From NCBI RefSeq assembly GCF_003315485.1, contig NZ_QNSE01000008.1, positions 1 through 64,000 of the forward strand: a stretch of 64,000 nt of DNA, given 5' to 3'. The DNA comes from Marinomonas rhizomae. GTDB lineage: Bacteria > Pseudomonadota > Gammaproteobacteria > Pseudomonadales > Marinomonadaceae. Below are positions 46,353-55,009 of the stretch, piece after piece (the stretch's first letter is position 1; each line of letters opens with the position of its first letter). The notes beneath the pieces are model-generated. The model saw only the letters and a program-made list of their open reading frames with translations, had not been told where the DNA came from and ran no database searches. The position numbers and the translations under genes were made by a program.

Positions 46353-47441
46353 ATGAAGCACATAGCGCTAATTGTCTTATACTTTTTGTCTTTTTCTGTT
46401 CAGGCTGAGCGCTTGAAGGACATTGCTAGTGTTCAGGGCGTCCGAGAAAACCAATTGTTTGGCTATGGCTTAGTGATTGGCCTTAATGGTACGGGTGACA
46501 GTACGGCTTTTACTAACCAGAGTTTTGCCAGTATGTTGTCTCGCTTTGGTGTTACCTTACCAGAAGGGGTTAACGCCACGTCTAAAAATGTCGCAGCGGT
46601 TTCTTTGACGGCTACTTTACCTGCGTTTTCTAAGCCTGGTCAAAAAATTGATGTCACCGTCTCGTCTATAGGTAATGCGAGTGCTTTACGTGGCGGGACT
46701 CTGCTTTTATCTACACTGAAAGGGGCCGATGGTGCTGTTTATGCGATAGCTCAAGGTAATTTAGTGGTTGGTGGATTGGGAGCAAATGGAGCCGATGGAT
46801 CACGAACTTCAGGCAATGTCCCTACGGTTGGTCGTATCCCAAATGGTGCTAGTGTTGAGCGCATGGTTCCTAGTAGTTTTAATACTGGCGATACTTTGAC
46901 ATTCAACCTTAATCGTCCGGATTTCACGACAGCGAAGCAAGTCACTGATAAGATTAATAACCTTTTAGGCTCGGGGGTCGCGACGACGCTGGATGCGACG
47001 TCTATTCGGGTGTCTGCGCCACGAGATTCTAGTCAGCGTGTTACCTACTTATCGATTCTTGAAAACCTTGAAGTTGAAGTGGCTGAAGAGCGTGCACGCA
47101 TCGTGGTTAACTCTCGTACCGGGACTATTATTATTGGTCAGCACGTCAAGGTGTCCCCCGCGGCGATCACTCATGGTAGTTTGACGGTGACTATTAAGGA
47201 GGTGCCACCGGTTGTCGGAAAAGACGGCACAGTTACTGGGGGGGAGACGATTGTATCGCCTCGTGAAGGTATTGAAATCGCACCAAACAGCGGTCATATG
47301 TTTGTGTTTGATCCAGGCGCCTCGCTGAATGATATTGTTCGCGCCGTAAATCAAGTCGGTGCAGCACCAGGGGATGTTATGGCGATTTTAGAAGGCTTGA
47401 AACAAGCTGGTGCGATTAATGCTGACTTAGTTGTCATATAG
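46353..47441 (+). CDS. flgI: Flagellar P-ring protein FlgI
   Basis: A 362-residue periplasmic ring protein around the rod. Signal peptide [18 protein letters not shown], then [20 protein letters not shown] and [20 protein letters not shown], both invariant in FlgI; the C-terminal [17 protein letters not shown] is also standard. ATG at 46353 preceded by aggtgatg is preferred over a TTG upstream, because it starts a clean signal peptide. Length matches E. coli (365). Confidence 0.97.
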   Translation: MKHIALIVLYFLSFSVQAERLKDIASVQGVRENQLFGYGLVIGLNGTGDSTAFTNQSFASMLSRFGVTLPEGVNATSKNVAAVSLTATLPAFSKPGQKIDVTVSSIGNASALRGGTLLLSTLKGADGAVYAIAQGNLVVGGLGANGADGSRTSGNVPTVGRIPNGASVERMVPSSFNTGDTLTFNLNRPDFTTAKQVTDKINNLLGSGVATTLDATSIRVSAPRDSSQRVTYLSILENLEVEVAEERARIVVNSRTGTIIIGQHVKVSPAAITHGSLTVTIKEVPPVVGKDGTVTGGETIVSPREGIEIAPNSGHMFVFDPGASLNDIVRAVNQVGAAPGDVMAILEGLKQAGAINADLVVI

Positions 47442-47449
47442 GTTTGGTT

Positions 47450-48436
47450 ATGAATTCAGTATCGCCAAAGCAAGATTTTTTCGCGGATTTTTCTACGCTA
47501 ACGGATTTAAAGACTAAGGCTCAAAAAGATCCTGATGCCGCATTAAAGGACGTTGCTCAGCAGTTTGAATCTATCTTTATCAATATGCTGTTGAAGAATA
47601 TGCGCAGCACAAATGAAGCAATTGGCAGTGATTTGTTTTCCAGTGCACAGACTAAGCAATATCAAGAGATGATGGATTCTCAAATGTCGCAGAGTATGGC
47701 GCAGTCCGGTGGCATAGGTTTGTCCGACGCGCTTATTCGTCAATACCAAACTCAGCAGCAAGGTCGTATTAGTTCTCCTGAGGCGAAGGAGCGGGGTGAT
47801 ACGGATTTTCTGAATCAAGTTGTTAAACAAGACTTAGTTCGCATTCAAGCTTTGGCCCATCGAGCTTCTACTGAATTTATTCAAGCCGTTCAGCAGGAAA
47901 CTCAGCAAAAACAACAGAATATTAACGAAGCCGGGGTGGTCGATACGCCTTCGGCTCTTTCTGTCGTGTTTGGGTCGCCCGATGAGTTTGTTAACAATCT
48001 ATGGCCACATGCTCAACAGGCCGCGGAGAAGCTTGGTGTTAACCCCAAGGCAATATTGGCTCAGGCGGCTTTGGAAACTGGCTGGGGAAAATATCCGATT
48101 GCTAAAGAAGACGGCGCAGCTAGCTTTAATCTATTTGGTATCAAAGCGGATAATCGTTGGCAGGGCGATCGCGCTGTTGTTAATACATTAGAGTTTCGTG
48201 ATGGCGTGGCAAAGCGCGAGAAAGCGGCGTTTCGTGCTTATGATTCTTTTTCACAAAGCTTTGATGATTATGCAAATTTTATTTCTTCCAGTGAGCGGTA
48301 TAAAGATGCCTTGCAGGCTGGGGATGACGCGTCAATGTTTGCCGCTTCTTTGCAAAAAGGCGGGTATGCTACGGATCCTAAGTACTCTGAGAAAATTGAA
48401 AGCATCCTTTCTAGCAAGTGGTTTCAAGGCTTGTAA
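47450..48436 (+). CDS. flgJ: Rod-cap and peptidoglycan hydrolase FlgJ
   Basis: A 328-residue bifunctional protein. The N-terminal rod-scaffold part (about 1-110) has DVAQQFESIFINMLLKNMRS and the C-terminal glucosaminidase/muramidase part (about 165-328) has ILAQAALETGWGKYPIA with the catalytic Glu and YKDALQAGDDASMFAASLQK. It opens a hole in peptidoglycan for the rod. Last gene before a short gap with a new sigma-54-type promoter. Confidence 0.96.
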   Translation: MNSVSPKQDFFADFSTLTDLKTKAQKDPDAALKDVAQQFESIFINMLLKNMRSTNEAIGSDLFSSAQTKQYQEMMDSQMSQSMAQSGGIGLSDALIRQYQTQQQGRISSPEAKERGDTDFLNQVVKQDLVRIQALAHRASTEFIQAVQQETQQKQQNINEAGVVDTPSALSVVFGSPDEFVNNLWPHAQQAAEKLGVNPKAILAQAALETGWGKYPIAKEDGAASFNLFGIKADNRWQGDRAVVNTLEFRDGVAKREKAAFRAYDSFSQSFDDYANFISSSERYKDALQAGDDASMFAASLQKGGYATDPKYSEKIESILSSKWFQGL

Positions 48437-48462
48437 TAATAAAATCACCTAATTCACACTGT

Positions 48463-48478
48463 TGGTAAAGTTTTTGCA
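48463..48478 (+). promoter_or_regulatory. Sigma-54 (RpoN) type promoter of flgKL
   Basis: TGGTAAAGTTTTTGCA matches the -24/-12 pattern TGG...TTGCA with exact GG-N10-GC spacing. It sits 58 bases before flgK in the only gap of this part of the cluster. Confidence 0.7.
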
Positions 48479-48535
48479 TTAATAGCCGATAGAGCTTAAA
48501 GGTTATTTCTGAAAAACGTGCTAGGGGTGTAGGCT

Positions 48536-50512
48536 ATGGCCTCAAATTTATATTCAATTGGATTGTCTGGACTGCAGTCTAGTAATGCCCGTATTAATAC
48601 TGCGGGGCAGAATACATCCAATGTGGATACTGAAGGCTACAGCCGTCAAAGAACTGACACCACTAGTTCACCTGTTGGAGGTGTTGTACTTCGTGATACA
48701 TCGCGGCTTGTCGATAACTTTGTTAGCGCTCAAGTACGCTCCGACACTTCAGATTTTTCCTATTATGACACTTACCATTCGTTACTGACGATGTCAGATA
48801 GTCTACTTGCGGAAGACAGTGTTGCCTTGACGGGTTACCTTGATAAAGCGTTCAGTGCGTTGCAGGCGGCAAATAACGATCCAACCTCGCCCTCTTTAAG
48901 GCAATTGGCTCACTCCAGTTTGAATAACCTTGTTGATCAGTATAAAACGCTTTCCGGTATGGTATCGGATCAAGAAGACTTAGTTGATCAGCAGTTGTCA
49001 TCATCGCTGACTGATATTAACGCTATCACCACGAAAATCTCGAACCTGAATGGTAAAATATTAAGAGAAGAAGGCTTGTCTATATCGCCTGCAAACGAGC
49101 TGCGAGATCAGCAAGAACTTTTAGTAAAGGATCTTTCCAAATATCTAGATGTTAACGCTCAGTTTAATGATAAAGGTTTGATGACAATTCAATTAGTGAA
49201 TGGTCAGCCTTTAGTGATGGATCAAAAGACAACTGAGTTGAAGGCGCTTTCTAATCCTATGAATCCGAAAAAAATTGACTTAGTCGTCAGTTTTGGTGAT
49301 TACAATGTTGGCTTAAAAACCGATAGTTTAGGCGGTAGTGTTGGAGGGTTGGTTGATTTTCGTTCAGAGTTTAGTGAGTATGCTGATCGTACTTTGGGCC
49401 AGCATGCTATTGCAATATCGGATGCTATGAACACTCAGAATGCGAAAGGTCTGGATGCAAATGGTGATTTTGGTAGGGACTTGTTTTCGCTGGGTGATAT
49501 AGATATTTTTTCCAGTGCAGATAATATCCATAAACTTGCTGATATCTCCGTGAAAGTGTCAGCAGGTGAAGCTTCAAAAATCACGAAAGATACTTATGAA
49601 CTTACTAGAACAGATGATGACCGGTTCGCTATCACAAAATACGATTTACATGGTAAATCAGTGGGGGCATCGACTGTTTTTGATCTTTCAAGCATGACAC
49701 CTAATGCTAATGGTTATTACAAAATTGACGAATTGGGTTTAGATTTCAAAGTAGGCGATTTAAATTCTATTGATCAGGATGATGTCTTTCGTTTTACTCC
49801 AACGGCTGGTGCTGCTGCGAGTTTGAGTTTACATGCGAAAAATGGTGATGCTCTTGCATTGAGTGCGCCAGTTGGAGTGTCGACACATTCAGATAACCTA
49901 TCCGATGCGAGAATCTCCCTGTCTTCAGTGACGAATACTCAACCAAACTCATCAGCATTTTCGTTAGATGGTTCTCTTTACCCAAGTGCGCCACATCAAA
50001 TCTATTTTACCTCGCCAAGCTCCTATGTTGTCCGAGACGCATTTGGGGGGACTATCGCCTCTGTGGATAATGTACTTCAATATAGTAATTTGTTAGAGCA
50101 GGCTGGTTTGTCAGGAGAGGCAGGCTTTGATGTATCAGTTTCATCTAAGCCGCAGCAAGGCGATGAATTTTCTATTAGTACTGATAATTTGGGGCCGTCC
50201 GATAACTTTAATGGTATAGCACTTATTGATTTACAAAATCATTCATTGGTAGAGGGGAAGGCGAGTTTAACCAAAGCGTTCGCGGGTTTCGTTTCCTATG
50301 TTGGGACGAAGACAGCAGAAGCCGCGGGCCATGCAGAATCTAGTGAAGTTATTATGAATGACAGTGTTAAACGTCGTGATAGATTGTCAGCCGTTAGTCT
50401 TGATGAAGAGGCTGTGAACCTTTTGAAATACCAGCAATCTTATTCAGCTTCCGCTCAAGTGGTTACTGCTGCTCGTACCACGTTTGAGACATTGCTAGGG
50501 ATTATGAGGTAA
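48536..50512 (+). CDS. flgK: Flagellar hook-associated protein 1, FlgK
   Basis: A 658-residue hook-filament junction protein (547 in E. coli; the difference lies in the variable middle). The N-terminal SSNARINTAGQNTSNVDTEG and the C-terminal DEEAVNLLKYQQSYSASAQV helices that pack in the junction are conserved. It overlaps nothing upstream and is followed by flgL after 4 bases, the usual pair. Confidence 0.96.
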   Translation: MASNLYSIGLSGLQSSNARINTAGQNTSNVDTEGYSRQRTDTTSSPVGGVVLRDTSRLVDNFVSAQVRSDTSDFSYYDTYHSLLTMSDSLLAEDSVALTGYLDKAFSALQAANNDPTSPSLRQLAHSSLNNLVDQYKTLSGMVSDQEDLVDQQLSSSLTDINAITTKISNLNGKILREEGLSISPANELRDQQELLVKDLSKYLDVNAQFNDKGLMTIQLVNGQPLVMDQKTTELKALSNPMNPKKIDLVVSFGDYNVGLKTDSLGGSVGGLVDFRSEFSEYADRTLGQHAIAISDAMNTQNAKGLDANGDFGRDLFSLGDIDIFSSADNIHKLADISVKVSAGEASKITKDTYELTRTDDDRFAITKYDLHGKSVGASTVFDLSSMTPNANGYYKIDELGLDFKVGDLNSIDQDDVFRFTPTAGAAASLSLHAKNGDALALSAPVGVSTHSDNLSDARISLSSVTNTQPNSSAFSLDGSLYPSAPHQIYFTSPSSYVVRDAFGGTIASVDNVLQYSNLLEQAGLSGEAGFDVSVSSKPQQGDEFSISTDNLGPSDNFNGIALIDLQNHSLVEGKASLTKAFAGFVSYVGTKTAEAAGHAESSEVIMNDSVKRRDRLSAVSLDEEAVNLLKYQQSYSASAQVVTAARTTFETLLGIMR

Positions 50513-50516
50513 GTTT

Positions 50517-51827
50517 ATGCGAGTGACGAATAATTTAATTTATGGTCAGTCGAGCAGAGCGATTGGTCAAGCTAATGAAAAAATTCTACATGCCCAAGAA
50601 AAAATATCGGCACAAACTGATATTGTTAAACCAAGTGATGACCCTGTTGGCGCTAGTCAAATACTGATGTATGAAGGCAATAATAATCGCCTTAAGCTTT
50701 TTGATGAGTCTATCAATATGGCAACCAGTAACCTAGAGTATCAAGAGGTCGCTTTAGAGAGCCTAAATGACTCTTTGGATGATGTTCGTACGCTGTTTAT
50801 TCAAGCGCAGAATGATATCAATACTCAAGAAGATATTGATGCCATTGTTCAAGAAGTGGCTTTGATCACTGAGTCCATGGGCGAATTAATGAATTCGAAA
50901 AGTGCTGATGGGAACTATATTTTTGCCGGAACAGACACTCAAGGGCCGCCGTTTATATTAGATAGCCAAGGTCGCTATCAATGGGCAGGTAATGAGGGGC
51001 AAAAATACGCGCAAATATCAGAAGACATGAAAATTCCTGTTTCGGATTCGGGAAAGAAGCTCTTTCAGGATATTTGGACAAATCGAACTTTTACGACAGA
51101 AGTGTTAACGGGTGATGTGAAAATTTCAACTAAAGTTGCCAGTCAAGGAGATTTCAGCCAATTTATGGCAGATAACTATGACCCAGAAACCCCAGCATTA
51201 AATATCTTCCATTTAACGACGACGCCAATTATTGAAGATGGAGCCACACCGCCACCTGTTGACTCTACTAATCTTGGCTCAGATACAAAAGCAGATCAAG
51301 ATAGACGCCGTGCTTTTGATGGTACGCCAGGTGCTTACAGTATTACCAATAGCCAGGGAGAGGTTGTTTCTTCTGGCTTATATACGGCAGGTAAGCCGAT
51401 TGCTTTTGGTGGCATGTCCTTTCTTGTTAGAGGGGAGCCAGGAACAACCGCAGATGTAAGGTTAGATAAACCAAGACGAGACAATGTACTGAATGAAATT
51501 AATGATACTCTGGCGATCTTGAGTGATCGTAACTCGACGCACGAAGAACGAGAGCGATCTTTTTTTGATGCAACGACAAGTATTAATAATACTCAATTGA
51601 AAGTTGGCGAAGGTCGCTCTTCCGTTGGTGCTCGTTTAAATATTCTTCGTGATAGAGAAAACTTTAGTTCAGCGAATCAACTGTCGAATGCAGTGGCTCA
51701 AGATCGTGTTGGGGGATTGGATATCGCGGCAGCGGCAACGGAACTGTCTATGAAAGAGTCTGCACTCAGTGCTTCACAAAAAGTGTTTACTCGAATGAGT
51801 AATCTTTCTCTATTTAATAAAATGTAA
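50517..51827 (+). CDS. flgL: Flagellar hook-associated protein 3, FlgL
   Basis: A 436-residue junction protein (317 in E. coli), flagellin-like at both ends. MRVTNNLIYGQSSRAIGQAN, KPSDDPVGASQIL and the GNYIFAGTDTQGPPF block are typical; the C-terminal AATELSMKESALSASQKVF helix is conserved. A larger central domain (about 190-330) explains the extra length. It ends 22 bases before the HD-GYP-like gene, so the three may be co-transcribed. Confidence 0.95.
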   Translation: MRVTNNLIYGQSSRAIGQANEKILHAQEKISAQTDIVKPSDDPVGASQILMYEGNNNRLKLFDESINMATSNLEYQEVALESLNDSLDDVRTLFIQAQNDINTQEDIDAIVQEVALITESMGELMNSKSADGNYIFAGTDTQGPPFILDSQGRYQWAGNEGQKYAQISEDMKIPVSDSGKKLFQDIWTNRTFTTEVLTGDVKISTKVASQGDFSQFMADNYDPETPALNIFHLTTTPIIEDGATPPPVDSTNLGSDTKADQDRRRAFDGTPGAYSITNSQGEVVSSGLYTAGKPIAFGGMSFLVRGEPGTTADVRLDKPRRDNVLNEINDTLAILSDRNSTHEERERSFFDATTSINNTQLKVGEGRSSVGARLNILRDRENFSSANQLSNAVAQDRVGGLDIAAAATELSMKESALSASQKVFTRMSNLSLFNKM

Positions 51828-51849
51828 GCTCTGGGATATAAGGTAAAAG

Positions 51850-53406
51850 ATGTCAGTATTTAAAATAGAGTCTTGTTTTGGGGCTGATATCAATGTTGGG
51901 TATTTTGATATAGACGAAATACTAAGTATTTTAGAGATTAAAGATACCATCACTGCAAGCAAGCGCATAAAAAGCCTTATAAAATTGCATGGTCGAAAAG
52001 ACCGAATTATCGGAGTTGCTATGCGTCAACTCGCCTTTGATGTGCTGCACCCGATGTTGGACTCTGAATTTCTACCTTATGATCCTTATTTTTCTGATGA
52101 TAAGTTGCTAAATGGTCGTCGTGAGCGTCTATATGATGCGCAAGAGCGGTTGCTAATACTGTGTATGTCCATTGCCAGTGGTCGCTCAGTTAAAAGCCTT
52201 AAAAAACTGAACCCAGATCTAAATACTAAAGAGCTACGTAGTAAATATGGCCGAGGTCAAAGTCTCTTTCGCTATTTCAGACAAGAGTTAAACGAACATA
52301 CGAGAGAGTATATCTTAAGCTACAAAGCTCGTATGGAAACAGGTGATAGCAAGAACGCCAATTTAAGTGCCTCAGCAAATAGCTCAGCAGAAGAAGGGGC
52401 TGAGCAGACGTCCGCGGTTAAACCAGCGCTCGTTAAGAAAGCCCCCGTAGAAAGTAAATTAATACCCACCTCGTTTGATGATGAAACTGTTACAGCGCTT
52501 AAAATATTCCAAGATGGATACTCTTTACTGTCTACTCAAGTAGAGCGTTTTAAACGTGGTGAAAAGCTAGAGATGTTGGAGCTGATGAAGTTTTGTCGCC
52601 GTCTTATTGAATCCCATAGTCGTAATAACTTTTCTTTGATGGCAATTCGCCATATAAAAGATGCTTCAATTTATTTAGAGCAGCATGCTATGGGGATGGC
52701 TGTGCTTGGTATTCATTTTGCCAAAGCAATGAAGCTGTCTAGTGCTTATGTGGAAGTGATTACGCTGGGCGCTTTATTGTTCGACTTGGGGCGGTTTCGC
52801 CTACCAATGGCGATGGTGACAAAAGCGACCAAAATGACGGATAGCGAATTTGATTTATTTCGTAAGCATATCCAGTTCGGAGAACAGATATTGCAAAAAT
52901 GCGATGGCGTTCCTAAGGCTGTTTATCAAATGTTATCTGACCATCACGAAAAGATTGATGGCTCAGGTTACCCAGCTGGTAAGCAGGACTTGGAAATCTC
53001 AGTTTACGGAAAAATTGCGGCTATAATTGATGCCTATGATGCAATGACGTCAGAACAACCTCATAAACACTCTATGGGGCCAATTAAGGCGTGTCAGCAG
53101 ATGCAAAAAGAATCTGGTTTAGCATTTGATAAACAGCTTCTTTCCGTATTCTTAAAAAGCATTGGTAGTATCCCTGTCGGGTCTTGTGTGCTGTTATCGA
53201 ATGGTCGTATTGGTTTTGTTTTGACGTTAAATAAATCCTTTCAGCCCTCTTTGGTTCGTCAGGTCTACAGTATGACAAATAAGGCGTTTGTAGAAACGTC
53301 AGATATTGAATTAAATAAATCTGCGAATTTGAGAACAGAGGTAAGAATAGAGAAAGAAGTAGATCCTCAAACGTTTGGTTTGCAGTTTATTAATCATATA
53401 TCTTAA
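51850..53406 (+). CDS. Degenerate HD-GYP domain protein in the flagellar cluster
   Basis: A 518-residue protein. The C-terminal half (about 210-440) has the HD-GYP phosphodiesterase fold: H279 in LEQHAMGMAVLG, HHEKIDGSGYPAG at 365-377, and IIDAYDAMTS at about 392-401. The core HD dyad, normally HDxGK, reads FDLGR at 311-315, so the key metal-binding histidine is lost. The N-terminal 170 residues are a helical domain that I do not recognise, joined by a Ser/Ala/Glu linker. It probably binds rather than cleaves cyclic-di-GMP (inference). A gene between flgL and flagellin suggests a role in motility control. Confidence 0.8.
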   Translation: MSVFKIESCFGADINVGYFDIDEILSILEIKDTITASKRIKSLIKLHGRKDRIIGVAMRQLAFDVLHPMLDSEFLPYDPYFSDDKLLNGRRERLYDAQERLLILCMSIASGRSVKSLKKLNPDLNTKELRSKYGRGQSLFRYFRQELNEHTREYILSYKARMETGDSKNANLSASANSSAEEGAEQTSAVKPALVKKAPVESKLIPTSFDDETVTALKIFQDGYSLLSTQVERFKRGEKLEMLELMKFCRRLIESHSRNNFSLMAIRHIKDASIYLEQHAMGMAVLGIHFAKAMKLSSAYVEVITLGALLFDLGRFRLPMAMVTKATKMTDSEFDLFRKHIQFGEQILQKCDGVPKAVYQMLSDHHEKIDGSGYPAGKQDLEISVYGKIAAIIDAYDAMTSEQPHKHSMGPIKACQQMQKESGLAFDKQLLSVFLKSIGSIPVGSCVLLSNGRIGFVLTLNKSFQPSLVRQVYSMTNKAFVETSDIELNKSANLRTEVRIEKEVDPQTFGLQFINHIS

Positions 53407-53469
53407 GTTCACCGTTCACCGTTCACCGTTCACCGTTCACCGTTCACCGTTCACCGTTCACCGTTCACC
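53407..53469. repeat. Perfect (GTTCACC)9 heptanucleotide repeat
   Basis: Exactly nine perfect copies of gttcacc (63 bases) start on the base after the stop codon of the HD-GYP-like gene. They end 85 bases before the first flagellin promoter. Perfect short repeats of this length are prone to slippage and so may vary in copy number between cells or strains. Confidence 0.97.
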
Positions 53470-53554
53470 TCATAGAAAAGATCTTTAGAGATCTATTTTT
53501 CTCTTTGAATTCCTTCTGAGTTTTAGGTTTTTTCGTCTTTTTTACTTTTATTCT

Positions 53555-53581
53555 TAAAGTTATTTGCATTGAGTTCGATAA
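53555..53581 (+). promoter_or_regulatory. Sigma-28 (FliA) type promoter P1 of the first flagellin
   Basis: TAAAGTTA, 11 bases, TTCGATAA fits the FliA consensus TAAAGTTT-N11-GCCGATAA with exact spacing. It lies about 170 bases before the flagellin ATG. Confidence 0.65.
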
Positions 53582-53646
53582 CTGTGAGTACCGCTTTTTT
53601 TGGGTTAAGAAAATGCAAAAAAATCAAAAAAAGTATAAAAAAATAT

Positions 53647-53673
53647 TAAAGGTCAGCGCGAATGTGTCGATAA
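53647..53673 (+). promoter_or_regulatory. Sigma-28 (FliA) type promoter P2 of the first flagellin
   Basis: TAAAGGTC, 11 bases, GTCGATAA fits the FliA consensus with exact spacing and lies about 80 bases before the ATG. It is the better placed of the two tandem sites. Confidence 0.78.
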
Positions 53674-53753
53674 CTTTAATAAGAGACAAAAACCAAATAA
53701 CTAATTAAATCAAAAGGTTGTCTCGTTTTAAAAATGTTTTTAGGAGAGAAGAA

Positions 53754-54638
53754 ATGGCTTTGTACGTAAATACTAATGTGTCCTCGCTGAATGCTCAGCG
53801 ACTACTTTCAAACTCTAGTCGTGACCTTGATACGGCATACCAACGCTTGTCATCTGGTCGTCGAATTAACAGTGCAGCAGATGATGCAGCAGGTCTTCAA
53901 ATTTCCGATCGTTTGACGTCTCAGATTAATGGTTTGAACCAATCTGTACGAAACGCAAACGATGGTATTTCTTTAGCTCAAACAGCTGAAGGAGCCTTGG
54001 ACGAAACCACAAGCATGCTACAGCGTATGCGTACTTTGTCCATTCAGGCTGCAAACGGTTCAAACTCAGATAAAGATCGTGTCGCTCTTCAACAAGAAAT
54101 GGCGCAATTATCTGAAGAGATTAACCGTGTCGCATCAACCACAACATTTGGTGGTGCCAATTTACTAGATGGTACTTACCAAGGTCTTTTCCAGGTTGGT
54201 GCCGATGCAAATCAAACGATCAGTTTTACGCTGGAGTTTGGTGGCGCAAATAATTCGATTGATTATCAGGCCAATAATGGTTTTACCATGTCTGGATTGT
54301 CTAATCAGGCTCAAGCACAAGTAGATGTTAATACTGCATCAGTATCAACTATAGTCAATGCTCAATCTATGATTGGGATTATTGATGACATGATCTCTGC
54401 GGTGGATTTTAAGCGGGCTGAGCTTGGTGCGGTACAAAACCGATTTAGTTCAACTATTACTAACTTGAGTAATATCTCTGAAAACGTATCGGCTGCACGT
54501 GCACGTGTGCGAGATGCTGACTTTGCTCAAGAGACGGCAAATTTAACTAGTACGCAAATTCTGCAACAGGCGAGTAGTACTATCTTGGCTCAAGCGAATC
54601 AGCGTCCTCAGACTGCTCTTTCTCTATTGGGTAATTAA
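53754..54638 (+). CDS. fliC: Flagellin, first copy
   Basis: A 294-residue filament subunit with only the conserved D0/D1 ends and a short middle. The N-terminal NTNVSSLNAQR and RLSSGRRINSAADDAAGLQI, the TLR5-type segment in between, and the C-terminal [20 protein letters not shown] and ending SLLGN are hallmarks. ATG at 53754 is chosen for the taggagag site and the standard MALYVNTN start. Ser/Thr residues in the central part could be glycan sites, given maf and pse genes downstream. Two sigma-28-type promoters precede it. Confidence 0.97.
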   Translation: MALYVNTNVSSLNAQRLLSNSSRDLDTAYQRLSSGRRINSAADDAAGLQISDRLTSQINGLNQSVRNANDGISLAQTAEGALDETTSMLQRMRTLSIQAANGSNSDKDRVALQQEMAQLSEEINRVASTTTFGGANLLDGTYQGLFQVGADANQTISFTLEFGGANNSIDYQANNGFTMSGLSNQAQAQVDVNTASVSTIVNAQSMIGIIDDMISAVDFKRAELGAVQNRFSSTITNLSNISENVSAARARVRDADFAQETANLTSTQILQQASSTILAQANQRPQTALSLLGN

Positions 54639-54747
54639 TTTATATAAAACAGCATGATGTGAAGCGGCACTAGACTGCAGCTTTTACAAAAGGTTCGAGT
54701 TTTTCTCGGAAAATGGGCTACTTCTCTCTCCTAGAGGTGCCTCTTAT

Positions 54748-54778
54748 GCCGGGTGATTTTTTCACCCGGCTTTTTTTT
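54748..54778 (+). terminator. Terminator of the first flagellin gene
   Basis: A perfect 9-bp GC-rich stem (gccgggtga / tcacccggc) with a 5-T loop is followed by eight T. It lies about 110 bases after the stop. Confidence 0.93.
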
Positions 54779-55009
54779 GCCTAAATTACATGATTTATAA
54801 CTGTTTTTAGCGGTTTGGGGAGAGGGAGTTGACTGCTTTGAGGCTTATGTCAAAGGCGATTGTTGGGCAATTCAGTGATTGTTATGCCGTTTTGTTCTTG
54901 GTTGGCTTCGAGATGAGCTTTATTTATCAGTCACTTTGTTAGGTTGAGATCGCTTCTTAAGGGGCTTTGATTACAGCTTCATAAGTGTATCTCTTGGTTT
55001 TTTTAGACA
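54779..55009. other. Non-coding lead-in to the repeat array
   Basis: About 230 bases between the flagellin terminator and the first repeat unit. I see no gene, and no clear copy of the repeat. Confidence 0.5.

Larger units (their letters stand above)
53470..53753. other. Promoter region of the first flagellin gene
   Basis: About 280 AT-rich bases with no gene, containing two sigma-28-type promoters listed separately and several A-runs (53610-53645). A good ribosome-binding site (taggagagaag) precedes the flagellin ATG. Confidence 0.7.

Noticed and set aside
53407..53469. Heptamer tract as a CRISPR or origin iteron set
   Set aside because: A 7-base unit without spacers is a microsatellite; no replication gene or DnaA boxes are near it.
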